From assembly GCA_031262585.1 (NCBI GenBank), contig JAISHK010000007.1, forward strand, positions 1-64,000: 64,000 nucleotides of DNA. Reading direction: 5' to 3'. Source of the stretch: Endomicrobium sp. GTDB lineage: Bacteria > Elusimicrobiota > Endomicrobiia > Endomicrobiales > Endomicrobiaceae. The notes under the pieces are model-generated. The model saw only the letters and a program-made list of their open reading frames with translations, was not told where the DNA came from and ran no database searches. The translations under genes were made by a program, and so were the position numbers. The first letter of the stretch is position 1. Each line of letters begins with the position of its first letter. Shown here piece by piece: positions 44,420 through 55,187 of this stretch.

Positions 44420-46551
44420 GACTTGTTTCTCTATGGTTTGATAAGTTTTAAAAAATGAAATTTGGCAAGAAAGTAACAAAGACGAAATTGAATAGAAGTA
44501 AAAGGTATAAAGTGGCAGTTTTTTGACCTATAAGAGCGAAGAAATGGAAAACGGTTTCAAAAGCATGGTGAAATAACAAAAAATATAAAGCTATGGTCAA
44601 GGTAGTTGATATAACAACTAGTAATGCCAAGAAGCTAAAAAGTAAAACTTATCTTCATATGTCAGATAAAATAAATGACGTTGATAGAGATGAGAATGGT
44701 AGGCAACAAACTTATTTTTAATGCTTTTAATAAGACTTAAGGATTAGTAGGTTAATAGGCAGAGAAGAATATCGTGGTAAAGACCTTAAATTAATAGTGG
44801 AATTGGTATTAATGAGAAACTTATATTGACGATTATAGTAATTAAAGTAAAACTTGATGGTGTTGTGATATGTGTGGGGGTGATAAGCATAAAATGTAAA
44901 ATAGATTAGTTATAATATTTATTGTTAAGTATAGTGTGCTGTTTTCGAACAATACTCGAGGCAGAAGAAGTAGTAGAAAAATCGGTTTTTGTTTAATATA
45001 GTGAACGTATTTCTGAAGGTCTACCAATGTCTTGATATAAAGAGCTAAAATGCAATATTAAAAGTTTTGTAGAAAGATTAAATGGGTAGATGGGCAAAGA
45101 TAGATAAAAGCGAATATAAAGTAACAAAGGATATAAAGATTTGTGAGAAAAAGAGTAAAAGTAAAATGAAATTATTATGTTTCAAAGCAATAGAGTTTCA
45201 AAATGGTGTTGCAAGAGCCATAGTAGATTAGATGCTAAAAGTTGTAGATGTGTGAAGTAAAATAGGCAATGGAAAATTAAGAGAAGAGATAAAAGAGAAG
45301 ACTTTGGAATGGTAAAATAAAGATGGATATTATTTATATGATGTTAAATTGTACAGTTAAAAACGGTGAAGAAATATTAAGTAAAGTTTTTAAAGTTCTT
45401 GTAAAATTGAATTGGATATAGTAGTTCTCATAGCGAAGGTTAAGATAACAATCAATATTTTAGGAATTAAGAGTTTAAAATATAAAAATGTTGAGCAGAT
45501 TGGTGCAAGATAGCAAATTTTTTATGGTTTAAGATAACTTTTAGAGACTCTTAAACAATAGTTTATGTATAACAAATAGACTTAGAAATATAAGTTTGTG
45601 GCATAATAATATTATATTATAGAAAGAAAATAAAATGGGTGCGGTATCTCTAGTTCGATTAAAATAGATATAGGTTGTAGCTCATATTATTTACGACATT
45701 TGGCGCTTGGAACTCTTTACAGTTTTCAGCAGAATGTGATGATCAAAAATTTAAGGAAAAAAAGAAAAGTTTTTACAGTAGTTTTAGTAGAAGGAGTAAT
45801 ATTTCTTCAAAAAATAATAGCACAAGAGACCATATTGAAGTAGAGTTAAGATTGGAAAAGTTAAGTGTAGATTGTAGATGTTTGTAGATTTGTTTGAAAA
45901 ATTGTGGATTATAAGGATGCTGATAAAAGAGTATAAATTTTTTGAAGATTTTGCGTCACATTAAAATATATTTGTAATTATAATGAGATTAATTAAAATA
46001 TGGATTTTAAGTTTTATTCAATGGTAGAAGAATATATGAAGTAAAGTTATGGTATGGATTTTATTGGAAATTTTTTATCAAATTTGAAGTAATTTGTTTT
46101 TATTCGTATTATTAAGAAGTAGTCAAGTGAAGACATTGTGAATTGTTTATATTTGCTGTTTTTTAGCGTCAAAACTAAATGTATTATAAAATTCCTGAAA
46201 ATTGCCAATATTCTTGTTATTTTGTAAAATTATAGAAATTCATTAGTGCGAAGTTTTATCAAAAGACGATTAAAATGTCTGTTATGTAAGTTATATATTT
46301 CAAGAAGATAATAATCTTGACTGATAGACAAACAACGTGGGTTTGTGGTTTAAAGAAAATGTTTATCAGAAACGGGAGTGAGTGAAAATTTTGCAGATAT
46401 TTTAGTTTTTGTTGTTTTTGTTCTTGCAGCGGGTTTTTTGGACAAATATATGTTTTAGTTGGATTTTTCTTTGATGATTTATTGTAAAGCATTATGAGAA
46501 ATATTAAGCAGTTTATTGTACTTTAAGAGAAGTTATGTGGTGGGAGATTAA
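44420..46551. other. Gene-free purine-rich DNA before purD
   Basis: 2.1 kb without an intact gene. The + strand is rich in A and G from about 44450 to 45950, as expected for decayed + strand coding DNA. Several protein-like stretches with stops are visible (e.g. near 44640-44720 and 45670-45760). I could not assign them. Confidence 0.45.
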
Positions 46552-47826
46552 ATGAAAGTATTAGTTATAGGTTCTGGTGGAAGGGAGCATGCGATATGTT
46601 GGAAATTTTCAAAAAGTTCTAAAATAGAGAAAGTATATTGTGCTCCAGGTAATGGCGGCATATCACAAATGGCTGAAATTGTTAATATTGCAGTTTCCGA
46701 TTTTGAAGGACTTTCTTCTTTTGTCAAGGCAAAAAAAATTGATTTTACTTTTGTAGGTCATGAAATTCCCTTGTCGTTAGGAATAGTTGATTATTTTGCA
46801 TGTAAAGGTTTAAAAATATTGGGTCCATCAAAAGATGCTTCAAAACTCGAAGCAAGTAAAATATATTCAAAAGAATTTATGCGTAAATATAATATTCCAA
46901 CGGCAGAGTACAGAAGTTTTTTTAATGTTAATGATGCTTTAAATTTTTTGGAAAATTGGCAAGAATTTAAAAAAATTGTAGTAAAGGCTGATGGACTTGC
47001 TGCGGGAAAAGGTGTTTATGTGTGTTGTGGTCGAGAAGAAGCTAAAAATGTTGTTAAGCAAATGATGAAGGACAAAATTGTAGGAGATGCTGGAGCAAGT
47101 GTTATTCTAGAAGAATATATAAGTGGAGTAGAATTTTCTTATTTAGTGTTTACTGATGGAATATCTTATTCAATAATGCCTGTCTTACAGGATCATAAAC
47201 GAGTATATGATAATGATAAAGGTCCTAATACAGGTGGTATGGGTGCGTATGCTCCAGCTTATTTTGCAAGGAATGAGATTAATAAAAAAGTAGAAGATAT
47301 AGTTTGTAAAGCTATTGTTGGTATAAATTCAGAGAAGCTTGATTATAAAGGTGTTTTATACGTTGGTATAATTATGAACGGTGATATGCCTTGTGTGTTA
47401 GAATTTAATTGTCGTTTTGGAGATCCTGAAACGCAAGCAATTTTGCCATTACTTAATACGGATTTACTAGATATTTGCGAATCAATTCTGAACAGAAAAC
47501 TTTTAGATATTGAAATTAAGTGGAAAAAAGGAGTTTCTGTATGTGTAGTGCTCGCATCAGGTGGATATCCGGGTAGTTTTAAAAAAGGGTTTGAAATAAA
47601 AGGTCTTAATAATATTGTTGATCCGAATACAATAGTATTTCATGCAGGGACAAAATTTGTAAACGGTAAATTTGTTACTTCTGGTGGTAGGGTATTAGGT
47701 ATTACTTCAGTTTCGGATGATATAAAAAATGCTATTACTGAAGTTTATTCAAATGTTAAACTTGTGCAGTTTGAAAATATGCACTATAGAAGGGATATAG
47801 CGCAGAGATTTTTAAATGAAAAATAA
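46552..47826 (+). CDS. purD: Phosphoribosylamine-glycine ligase
   Basis: Second step of purine synthesis (PRA + glycine + ATP to GAR). An ATP-grasp enzyme with 'GSGGREHAICW' at the N-terminus, 'KADGLAAGKGVYV' near 144-156, 'GPNTGGMGAYAPAY' near 224-237 and 'EFNCRFGDPETQ' near 284-295. Length 424 is standard. A GGGAG site precedes ATG 46552. purE overlaps its end by 11 bases, marking the start of a nucleotide-synthesis operon. Confidence 0.97.
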   Translation: MKVLVIGSGGREHAICWKFSKSSKIEKVYCAPGNGGISQMAEIVNIAVSDFEGLSSFVKAKKIDFTFVGHEIPLSLGIVDYFACKGLKILGPSKDASKLEASKIYSKEFMRKYNIPTAEYRSFFNVNDALNFLENWQEFKKIVVKADGLAAGKGVYVCCGREEAKNVVKQMMKDKIVGDAGASVILEEYISGVEFSYLVFTDGISYSIMPVLQDHKRVYDNDKGPNTGGMGAYAPAYFARNEINKKVEDIVCKAIVGINSEKLDYKGVLYVGIIMNGDMPCVLEFNCRFGDPETQAILPLLNTDLLDICESILNRKLLDIEIKWKKGVSVCVVLASGGYPGSFKKGFEIKGLNNIVDPNTIVFHAGTKFVNGKFVTSGGRVLGITSVSDDIKNAITEVYSNVKLVQFENMHYRRDIAQRFLNEK

Positions 47827-48349
47827 AACAGATGTTGCGATTATTGTTGGTTCAAAGTCTGATTTAGTCTTGATTAGGGAGACTATTAGGATATTAAATG
47901 AGTTTGAATTAGCTTATAATTTAAATATTGCTTCGGCGCACAGGACCGTAGATTATTTAAGACAGTGTATAAAAAGTGTTGAAGCAACAGGTGTAAAAGT
48001 TTTTATTGCTGCTGCAGGAATGTCTGCTGCACTCCCTGGAATTATAGCTGCTGAAACCATTTTTCCGGTTATAGGTATTCCTGTAGCTAGTGATAATCTT
48101 TCTAATTTGGACTCTTTGTTTTCAATAGTTCAGATGCCAAAAGGAGTGCCAGTTGCGACTGTTGCTGTAGGTAAATCTGGTGCTGTAAATGCTGCGCTTT
48201 TAGCAATCAAGATTATGGCAGTTGGTAATGATGATTTAAAAAATAAATTGAAAGCTTATAAAACTAAGATGATGAGGACTGTAATGAAAGAAGATTTAAA
48301 GCTTCAAAAGATTGGGATAGAAAAATATATTAAAGAGATTGATAAATAA
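47816..48349 (+). CDS. purE: N5-CAIR mutase PurE (class I-like), with an altered active-site motif
   Basis: PurE moves the carboxyl group of N5-CAIR to give CAIR. 'VGSKSDL' and 'SAHRTVDYL' (active-site His) are present near 11 and 43, and 'SIVQMPKGVPVATVAVG' near 103. The usual 'A-H-L-P-G' loop reads 'AAGMSAALPG' near 80, with Ala in place of the second conserved His. Length (177) and overall pattern are class I. Whether the change alters activity, or another residue compensates, cannot be told. It overlaps purD and is followed closely by pyrR. Confidence 0.88.
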   Translation: MKNKTDVAIIVGSKSDLVLIRETIRILNEFELAYNLNIASAHRTVDYLRQCIKSVEATGVKVFIAAAGMSAALPGIIAAETIFPVIGIPVASDNLSNLDSLFSIVQMPKGVPVATVAVGKSGAVNAALLAIKIMAVGNDDLKNKLKAYKTKMMRTVMKEDLKLQKIGIEKYIKEIDK

Positions 48350-48350
48350 A

Positions 48351-48890
48351 GTGTCTAAGGTTATACTTGATTCTAAAGCATTTCAAAATACAATAGATAA
48401 AATTTCAAAAGATATTTTTAATGAAAACAAAAATGTTAACAAGCTTGCTGTTGTTGGTGTACAAAAAAAAGGTGTATTTTTGGCTAAAAAAATTCTTGCC
48501 TCTGTTGTAAAACTTGCCAATATTAATGAAACTCAGATTCCATTTGGTACTTTGGATATAACTCTTTATAGAGATGATCTTGATAATTTTGATCAGAATA
48601 TGCCAGTCATAAAAGATACTGTGGTACCTTTTGATATGAATTGTAAAAATATAATTTTAATTGATGACGTTCTTTATACTGGTAGAACTGTAAGAGCAGC
48701 TTTAAATGTTTTAATGAATTTTGGTAGACCTGAATCCATTCAACTTGCAGTTTTAGTTGATAGAGGTTTTCGCGAATTGCCTATAGAGGCAAAATATGTG
48801 GGTGTAAAATATAAAAGCAAAGAGTTTATAAAAGTTGAGTGTGAAGAAATGGATGGTATAGATAAAGTTACGGTCTCATATAAAAAGTAA
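48351..48890 (+). CDS. pyrR: PyrR-type uracil phosphoribosyltransferase / pyr regulator
   Basis: PyrR binds pyr mRNA and attenuates transcription in response to UMP; many also salvage uracil. The PRPP-binding loop 'ILIDDVLYTGRTVRAAL' (near 103-119), 'RPESIQLAVLVDRGFRELPI' in parts ('LAVLVDRGFRELPI') and 'GTLDITLYRDD' are typical. I take GTG 48351 as start (180 residues, the family length); an in-frame TTG at 48339 lies too close to the purine-rich site. It precedes pyrB by 440 bases. I did not find a PyrR-binding loop in that leader. Confidence 0.92.
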   Translation: MSKVILDSKAFQNTIDKISKDIFNENKNVNKLAVVGVQKKGVFLAKKILASVVKLANINETQIPFGTLDITLYRDDLDNFDQNMPVIKDTVVPFDMNCKNIILIDDVLYTGRTVRAALNVLMNFGRPESIQLAVLVDRGFRELPIEAKYVGVKYKSKEFIKVECEEMDGIDKVTVSYKK

Positions 48891-49329
48891 AAAAAGTATT
48901 TTTTAACAAACTTAAATAGAATGGAAGTTTGATGATAATGATAAAACTTTTTGATGACTATTAGGTAAAAATAATGTAAGTAAAAGTCACAAAAATTGTT
49001 GGTGTTAGATTATCTATAAAATTTAGTTTCATATTTTGTACTGTTGCAAAATTACAAGTTTATGTAAAAGAAGTTTTAACAGAAATTATAAAAAGTTATG
49101 CTAAGTATAATAAGAATATAGTAAGTTACTTTAAAAATAAATTTTAATAAATAATACAAGTACGATGAAATTTTTTTGATGCATTTGTTAAATAATTAAA
49201 ACTTTTAACTAGTACATTGGGTAGTATTTCAATTTTTTTGAGACAGTTCTCAGTAAAATAAAGTTAGTTTTGTAATTTTAATATTTGTTAAGTGATAATT
49301 AAAGAATTGTATTATAGGGGAACAAGAAA
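48891..49329. other. Leader region before pyrB
   Basis: 440 bases without a gene. An AAACTT/AAGTTT stem lies just after pyrR (about 48908-48930). No ARUCCNGNGAGGYU-like PyrR site or strong terminator was seen, so pyr attenuation may have been lost. Confidence 0.4.
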
Positions 49330-50268
49330 ATGTCTTTTAATCATAAAGACTTACTTGGTCTTGAGCATTTAGATAAAAAGACTTTGCAAATAATTTTAGA
49401 TACAGCAAAGCCTTTTAAAAGTCTTTTCACAAGATCTGTTAAAAAAACTCCAACCTTGATTGGTAAAACTGTTGCAACTCTTTTTTATGAACCTTCAACG
49501 CGTACAAGAACTTCTTTTGAAATTGCTGCGAAAAGACTTTCTGCGGATGTTGTTAATGTTGCAATAAATACTTCTAGTGTAGTTAAAGGTGAAAGTCTTA
49601 TAGATACTGGTAAAACTCTTGAAGCTATGAAAGCGGACTATATAATTATTAGACATTCTTTAGCAGGAGCGCCAGATATGCTTTCAAGAAATCTTAATGC
49701 ATCTATAATAAATGCTGGTGATGGTTTTCATGAACACCCTACGCAGGGTCTTCTTGATTTATATACTATTTATGAAAAGAAAAAAAAAATTGAGGGTTTA
49801 AAGGTATTGCTTGTTGGTGATATTCTTCATTCAAGGGTTGCAAAGTCAAACATATGGGCATTGACAAAAATGGGTGCAGAAATTGCTGTTTCAGGTCCAC
49901 CCACTTTAATTCCTTCGTGTATTGAAAGTTTAGGCGTAAAGGTGTATTATGATTTAGATAAAGCTGTTAAAAAAGCTGATGTTGTGAATATTTTAAGAAT
50001 ACAGCTTGAACGCCAACAGGAAAATTTATTTCCTTCAGTTCATGAATATGTGGAACTGTATCAACTTACAAAGGAAAGACTTGCAATTGCTAAATCCGGA
50101 GTAATGATTATGCATCCAGGTCCTATGAATAGAGGGATAGAGATATCTTCAGATGTTGCTGATAGCATAAATGCTGTAATTAATGAACAAGTTACTAATG
50201 GTATAGCTGTAAGGATGGCGGTTTTATATCTTTTAAAACCTAAGAGGAAAAATGTGTTTTCAGATTAA
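49330..50268 (+). CDS. pyrB: Aspartate carbamoyltransferase catalytic chain
   Basis: Joins carbamoyl phosphate to aspartate. '[12 protein letters not shown]' near 53-64, '[10 protein letters not shown]' near 136-145 and 'MHPGPMNRG' near 258-266 hold the substrate-binding residues. Length 312 is normal. GGGGAAC precedes ATG 49330. No pyrI regulatory chain is present. Its end overlaps pyrC by 17 bases. Confidence 0.97.
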   Translation: MSFNHKDLLGLEHLDKKTLQIILDTAKPFKSLFTRSVKKTPTLIGKTVATLFYEPSTRTRTSFEIAAKRLSADVVNVAINTSSVVKGESLIDTGKTLEAMKADYIIIRHSLAGAPDMLSRNLNASIINAGDGFHEHPTQGLLDLYTIYEKKKKIEGLKVLLVGDILHSRVAKSNIWALTKMGAEIAVSGPPTLIPSCIESLGVKVYYDLDKAVKKADVVNILRIQLERQQENLFPSVHEYVELYQLTKERLAIAKSGVMIMHPGPMNRGIEISSDVADSINAVINEQVTNGIAVRMAVLYLLKPKRKNVFSD

Positions 50269-51520
50269 AAATGTTAGAGTGATTGATCCATCACAAAAAA
50301 AAGATTCTATAGATGATATTTTTATTAAAGATGGTAAAATTATTTCAAAATTACCAAAGAAAGCGGATAAAGTTATTGATTGTAAAGGAAAAATTGCTGT
50401 TCCAGGTCTTATTGACATTCATTCTCATTTGAGAGAACCTGGTGAAGAGGGGAAGGAAACAATTTACACAGGTACGCGTTCTGCAGCGAAAGGTGGTATA
50501 ACCACGGTTTTTTGTATGCCAAATACTAAACCTGTAATTGACAATACCCCAACTGTTGAGTTTGTTCTTTTGAAAGCTCAAAAAGAAGGATTGGTGAATG
50601 TTTTTCCGATAGGTTGTGTCACAAAAGGGTTACTTGGTGCAGAACTTTCTGAAATAGGTGTTCTTAAAAAAGCTGGGATTGTTGCTGTAAGCGATGATGG
50701 TTTTCCAATATTAAGTTCACAAATTATGCGTCGTGCTTTGGAGTATACAAAAATGTTTAAACTTCCTGTTATTTCTCACAGTGAAGATAAAGAGTTAAGT
50801 AAAAATGGTTCTATGAATGAAGGGAAAAATTCTACAATTTTAGGATTAAGAGGTATTCCAAAACAAGCAGAAGAAATTATGGTAAGTCGTGATATAATGC
50901 TTGCAGAACTTACAGGCGGTTATTTGCATATTGCTCATGTTTCTACAGCTGGTTCTGTTGATTTGATTAGACGTGCTAAAAAGCGAGGTATTAATGTTAC
51001 TGCAGAGACGTGTCCACACTATTTTACTTTTACAGATGATGCTGTAAAAGTTTACGATGCGAATACAAAAATGAATCCTCCTTTAAGAGAAAAAGAAGAT
51101 GTTGACGCCATAAAACGTGGTCTTACAGATGGAACAATAGACTGTATTGCTACAGATCATGCACCTCACATGCAAGAGGAAAAAAATAAAGAGTTTGATT
51201 TAGCTCCTTTTGGTGTTATAGGTTTTGAAACTGTTTTAAGTTTGGTTTTAAATGAACTTGTTGATAAAAATGTTTTAAGTTTTTCAAATGCTATATCAAA
51301 AATGACTTTAAATCCTGCTAGGATTTTTAATTTAAAACGAAGAGGTTCTCTTAAAGAAGGAAGTATTGCTGATATTACAATAATAGATACGAAATATAGT
51401 TATGAATTCTCGGAGAAATCTATTGTTTCAAAAAGCAAAAACTCTCCTTTTATAGGTAGACGGTTCAAGGGTGGAGCGGTTATGACTATAGTTGCAGGTA
51501 ATGTTGTTTGGCAAAAATAG
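50252..51520 (+). CDS. pyrC: Dihydroorotase
   Basis: Cyclises carbamoyl aspartate to dihydroorotate. An amidohydrolase with zinc ligands H57 and H59 in '[10 protein letters not shown]', 'ATDHAPH' near 299-305, and 'NPARIFNL' near 351. Length 422 places it in the long (type I/III, Bacillus-like) class. ATG 50252 lies inside the 3' end of pyrB after an AAGAGG site, implying translational coupling. Confidence 0.96.
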   Translation: MCFQIKNVRVIDPSQKKDSIDDIFIKDGKIISKLPKKADKVIDCKGKIAVPGLIDIHSHLREPGEEGKETIYTGTRSAAKGGITTVFCMPNTKPVIDNTPTVEFVLLKAQKEGLVNVFPIGCVTKGLLGAELSEIGVLKKAGIVAVSDDGFPILSSQIMRRALEYTKMFKLPVISHSEDKELSKNGSMNEGKNSTILGLRGIPKQAEEIMVSRDIMLAELTGGYLHIAHVSTAGSVDLIRRAKKRGINVTAETCPHYFTFTDDAVKVYDANTKMNPPLREKEDVDAIKRGLTDGTIDCIATDHAPHMQEEKNKEFDLAPFGVIGFETVLSLVLNELVDKNVLSFSNAISKMTLNPARIFNLKRRGSLKEGSIADITIIDTKYSYEFSEKSIVSKSKNSPFIGRRFKGGAVMTIVAGNVVWQK

Positions 51521-51572
51521 TATTGTTATTGCTTATATTTAATATGTTTTAGAATTGGTGAGGGGGCTATGT

Positions 51573-52331
51573 ATGTGTGTGTCTAAAAGATTTGATGGAA
51601 ATTATATGGTAATTTCAAATAAGGAAATTTGTCCAGGATACTTTGAATTAGAGGTTAAAGCTTGTGACATAGTTAAATATTGTTTGCCAGGTCAATTTTT
51701 TATGATTGTGGTTCCAAATGTTTTTTTGCGTCGTCCTATGAGTGTACATAATGTAAAAAAAGATATTATAAGCTTTATATATAAGGTTGTAGGAAAAGGC
51801 ACAAAAGAACTTTCAAATATTCATGGAGGAGTACTTCAACTTTTAGGACCTCTTGGTAAAGGATATAATTTGGAATGTTATAAAGATTTAAACAATGTTA
51901 TTGTTTCAGGTGGTACGGGAATAGTGTCACTTTGTTTTCTTGCTTCTAAATTAAAGAAAAAAGGAATTTTATATTATGGAGTACGTTCGAAAAATGATTT
52001 AATATGTGTTGATGAGTTTAAAAAAATAGGTTGGAAGGTTATAGTTTCTACAGAAGATGGTACTGAGGGATATAAAGGGTACATTACAGATGTATTAGAG
52101 AAAAAATTAAAAATGGATGATGTATTGTTTGTATGTGGGCCAGTGGATATGATTAGAAAAGTTTCATATATTGCCAAAGAAAAGAGTATAAGAGGATTTG
52201 TATCTCTTGAAGAGAAAATGGCATGCGGAGTTGGGAATTGTCAAGGATGCGCTGTAAAAATAGGAGGGTTAATTAGAATGGTGTGTAAAGACGGTCCGGT
52301 TTTTAAGGTAGAGCAAGTTGAATGGCAGTAA
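51573..52331 (+). CDS. pyrK: Dihydroorotate dehydrogenase electron-transfer subunit PyrK
   Basis: Passes electrons from PyrD (type 1B) to NAD+ through FAD and a 2Fe-2S cluster. FAD-binding 'RRPMSVHN', nucleotide-binding 'GGTGIVSL' and C-terminal cluster ligands in 'MACGVGNCQGCAVK' plus a final Cys in 'MVCKDGP' are all present. ATG 51573 follows GAGGGGG by six bases; an in-frame TTG at 51555 is less likely. Its partner pyrD is 1.26 kb downstream, separated by decayed DNA. Confidence 0.93.
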   Translation: MCVSKRFDGNYMVISNKEICPGYFELEVKACDIVKYCLPGQFFMIVVPNVFLRRPMSVHNVKKDIISFIYKVVGKGTKELSNIHGGVLQLLGPLGKGYNLECYKDLNNVIVSGGTGIVSLCFLASKLKKKGILYYGVRSKNDLICVDEFKKIGWKVIVSTEDGTEGYKGYITDVLEKKLKMDDVLFVCGPVDMIRKVSYIAKEKSIRGFVSLEEKMACGVGNCQGCAVKIGGLIRMVCKDGPVFKVEQVEWQ

Positions 52332-53593
52332 TTGGATAACAAGAAACGAATAATAGAAATGATTTTAATATATATGTAAAAAGTAATTTTGCGTTTAATA
52401 AACTGAAAAGATCTATTGTTAAAAGAACTGATTCAAGTACAAATCTGTATGATATAATTAAAATAGACTATTTGTTTAAGTTATCAGACAATATTATTAA
52501 AGGGAATTGTTTTATAATTTATTTAGAAATGGTAATCACAAATTTGTCAAAGGTATTTAAAAGGTTTTTCAAGTTTTGAAAATATAGGAAATAATGAAAT
52601 TGTTGAATAGCAGTATCGCTCAAATATTTTAAATGATTTTTCAATATCAGAGGCTAGTATTTTGTCTCTTGTGAATAATCATAGGGTTTTCATAATTTCT
52701 TTTGTCAAGATTAAGTTGATGTTGTTACAAGGTGTATAATAGTGAAAGAAAATGGGTAATCCCATTTGAGTATTTTTTTGGCAAGAAAAATTAAAATTTA
52801 AAAAGTTGCGAATATAAGTAGATTTAAATGATGTTGTTTAGTAAATAAAAAATTTGAAAATGAATGATGTTATAAAAGGTGTTTAATAACACTAAAAATA
52901 ATTTCAGTAATTCTTTTGGTATATATATATGTTTATGGTGAGAACTTGATTATGAGATAGTATTAATTATAAAAGTGGAAAATATATTCAGAAATAGAAT
53001 GAATATTTTGCATGGTAATTAGCAGGAAAATGTACGAAAGTTATAAAGTCAGAAGGCAATTTATTTATGATAAACTATTTCAAATGAATGTTTGTCTAAG
53101 AGTGAAATACTTATAGTGTTTTGATTATATTTAGATGTATAACGTGTTAATATTGACCGTTTTAATAAAAAGTTTACGATGGCTCATAGATTTATGTTTA
53201 CGAAATCAAAAAATAATAAATTTTATTAGGATAATTGATAGATTAGATGTAACAATGGTATGATAGCAAAGATTATAAATTAAAGTTTAAGAATATGAGT
53301 TATAATACTAATAATGAAATTTGTTTTTTAGTATAAGAAATATTATTTATAGAAGAAGTTAAAAATTAAAAACAAGAAACATATTGTTTATGTGGATATA
53401 TAAATATGATTAGAGGTATTGAAGTAGGAATTATTTAAAAAAGTAAGATTAGAGTTTTCTATTGATAAAGTTATATATAGTTGTTTTTGCTGTAGGTTCC
53501 TATATGTAATAGTGATAGTACACTGCTGTTAGGACAGTGCATTGTTAAAAAAATAGAGAAATTTATAAGTTATGTAAAATAGAGTTAAAGATT
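52332..53593. other. Gene-free DNA between pyrK and pyrD
   Basis: 1.26 kb with no intact gene. pyrK and pyrD are usually adjacent, so something has been lost or inserted and decayed here. No carA/carB motif was recognised. A short stem (CACTG/CAGTG) lies near 53520-53541, about 55 bases before pyrD. Confidence 0.45.
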
Positions 53594-54514
53594 ATGATAT
53601 TGGATTTAGGTATAAATTTTGCAGGTATTAAATTAAAAAATCCAGTGCTTACCGCATCTGGAACTTTTGGTTATGGTTATGAAGTTGGAGATTTGATTTC
53701 TTTAAAGAAACTTGGTGGAATTATAACAAAAACAATTACTTTAGAGAATCGTTTGGGCAATGTACAACCAAGAATTGCCGAAGTATCATCTGGATTATTG
53801 AATTCTATAGGGTTACAAAATATTGGCATTAAAGCTTTTGTAGAAGGACCTCTTTTTAAACTGAATAAGATTGGAGTCCCTATTATAGTTAGTATTGCTG
53901 GAAATACGACTGAAGAGTATATTAAAATTGTAAAAATATTAACTATGCAAATAGGAATATCGGCGATAGAACTTAATTTATCATGTCCTAATTTAAAGAA
54001 GAAAATAATTTGTCATGATGTGTTTTTGATGCAAGATATAATAAGAAACGTAAAAAAAATATCTAAAGTTCCCATTATTGCTAAACTTTCTCCGCTTGTT
54101 ACCGATATAGCAGAACTTGCCTTATTTGCTCAAGAAGCAGGTAGTGATGGAGTGACGCTTGCAAATACCTATCCTGCGATGGCTATAAATGTTAAAACTT
54201 TTAAGCCTAAACTTTCTAGTGTGAGAGGAGGATTGTCTGGCGCTTGTATAAAACCTATGTCCTTACGTTGCGTTTATGATGCTTATCAAAATATAAATAT
54301 ACCCATCATAGGTTGTGGAGGTATAACAAATGGTGGTGATGCGGTTGAATTTATGTTATCTGGTGCCACAGCGATAAGTGTTGGTAGTGCAAGTTTAATT
54401 TCACCTAAAAATTTAATAAAAATTATTGATGAGATTAAAGATATAATGTATAGAAAAAATATAGTATCTATAAAAGAAATAATAGGTTTTGTTAACACCA
54501 AAAATGCTTGTTAA
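53594..54514 (+). CDS. pyrD: Dihydroorotate dehydrogenase, catalytic subunit (type 1B)
   Basis: Oxidises dihydroorotate to orotate on FMN. 'NPVLTASGTFGYG' near 17-29, 'ELNLSCPNL' near 125-133 with the catalytic Cys, 'AKLSPLVTDI' near 163, and FMN-phosphate 'GCGGITNGGDAVEFMLSGA' near 238. Length 306 and the presence of pyrK indicate the NAD-linked heterotetramer. ATG 53594 has only a weak ribosome-binding site. pyrF follows 28 bases later. Confidence 0.96.
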   Translation: MILDLGINFAGIKLKNPVLTASGTFGYGYEVGDLISLKKLGGIITKTITLENRLGNVQPRIAEVSSGLLNSIGLQNIGIKAFVEGPLFKLNKIGVPIIVSIAGNTTEEYIKIVKILTMQIGISAIELNLSCPNLKKKIICHDVFLMQDIIRNVKKISKVPIIAKLSPLVTDIAELALFAQEAGSDGVTLANTYPAMAINVKTFKPKLSSVRGGLSGACIKPMSLRCVYDAYQNINIPIIGCGGITNGGDAVEFMLSGATAISVGSASLISPKNLIKIIDEIKDIMYRKNIVSIKEIIGFVNTKNAC

Positions 54515-54542
54515 TATTATATTTAACTATGGAAGATAAATA

Positions 54543-55187
54543 ATGAAAAAAATTATACTAGCTCTTGATGTTTATAATTATCAAAAAGCGGAAAGTCTTG
54601 TGAAGGAAACTAGTCTTTATATAGATATTTATAAAGTGGGACCAATATTATTTTTACATGCTGGTAAGAAAATAATGAAAATGATAGAAAAATCTGGCAA
54701 AAAAGTTTTTTTAGATCTGAAATTTCATGATATTCCTTCCACTGTGGCGCGATCAGTTGAGATGGCAAGGGAGCTTGGTGTGTATAGTTTGACCATTCAT
54801 TCAGTTGGGGGTGAAGAAATGGTCAAAGCAGCAGTATCTGTTAAAAACAGACCTAAAATTTGGGTCGTAACTGCTTTGACAAGTCAGATTATAAAATCTT
54901 TTGAGGTTGTAGAAAGAGCAAAATTTGCAAAATTTTGTGGGGTTAATGGCGTAATATCATCTCCGCTTGAAGTATCTCTTATAAAAAAAGAATGTGGGAA
55001 TGATTTTGATGTTATTACACCTGGAATAAGACTTGTAAAATCTGATGATGATCAAAAAAGAATTGCGGATCCAAAAATTGCGGTGAAGAAAGGAGCCGAT
55101 TTTATAGTAGTTGGTAGGCCCATTATTGAGGCTATAAAGCCGTCTGAAGTTGCAAAAAGCATTTATGAGAGTATTCTGACAAAATGA
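54543..55187 (+). CDS. pyrF: Orotidine 5'-phosphate decarboxylase
   Basis: Last step to UMP. The catalytic 'DLKFHDIPSTV' near 59-69 carries the Asp-Lys-Asp array. 'LALDV' opens the barrel and 'TPGIR' and 'VGRPI' (phosphate binding) close it. Length 214 fits the short bacterial class. The stop overlaps the start of the LysE-type gene in an ATGA. Confidence 0.96.
   Translation: MKKIILALDVYNYQKAESLVKETSLYIDIYKVGPILFLHAGKKIMKMIEKSGKKVFLDLKFHDIPSTVARSVEMARELGVYSLTIHSVGGEEMVKAAVSVKNRPKIWVVTALTSQIIKSFEVVERAKFAKFCGVNGVISSPLEVSLIKKECGNDFDVITPGIRLVKSDDDQKRIADPKIAVKKGADFIVVGRPIIEAIKPSEVAKSIYESILTK

Noticed and set aside
45650-45700. A 'GTTCGATT' stretch suggesting a tRNA T-loop
   Set aside because: No acceptor stem, anticodon arm or CCA context could be built around it.
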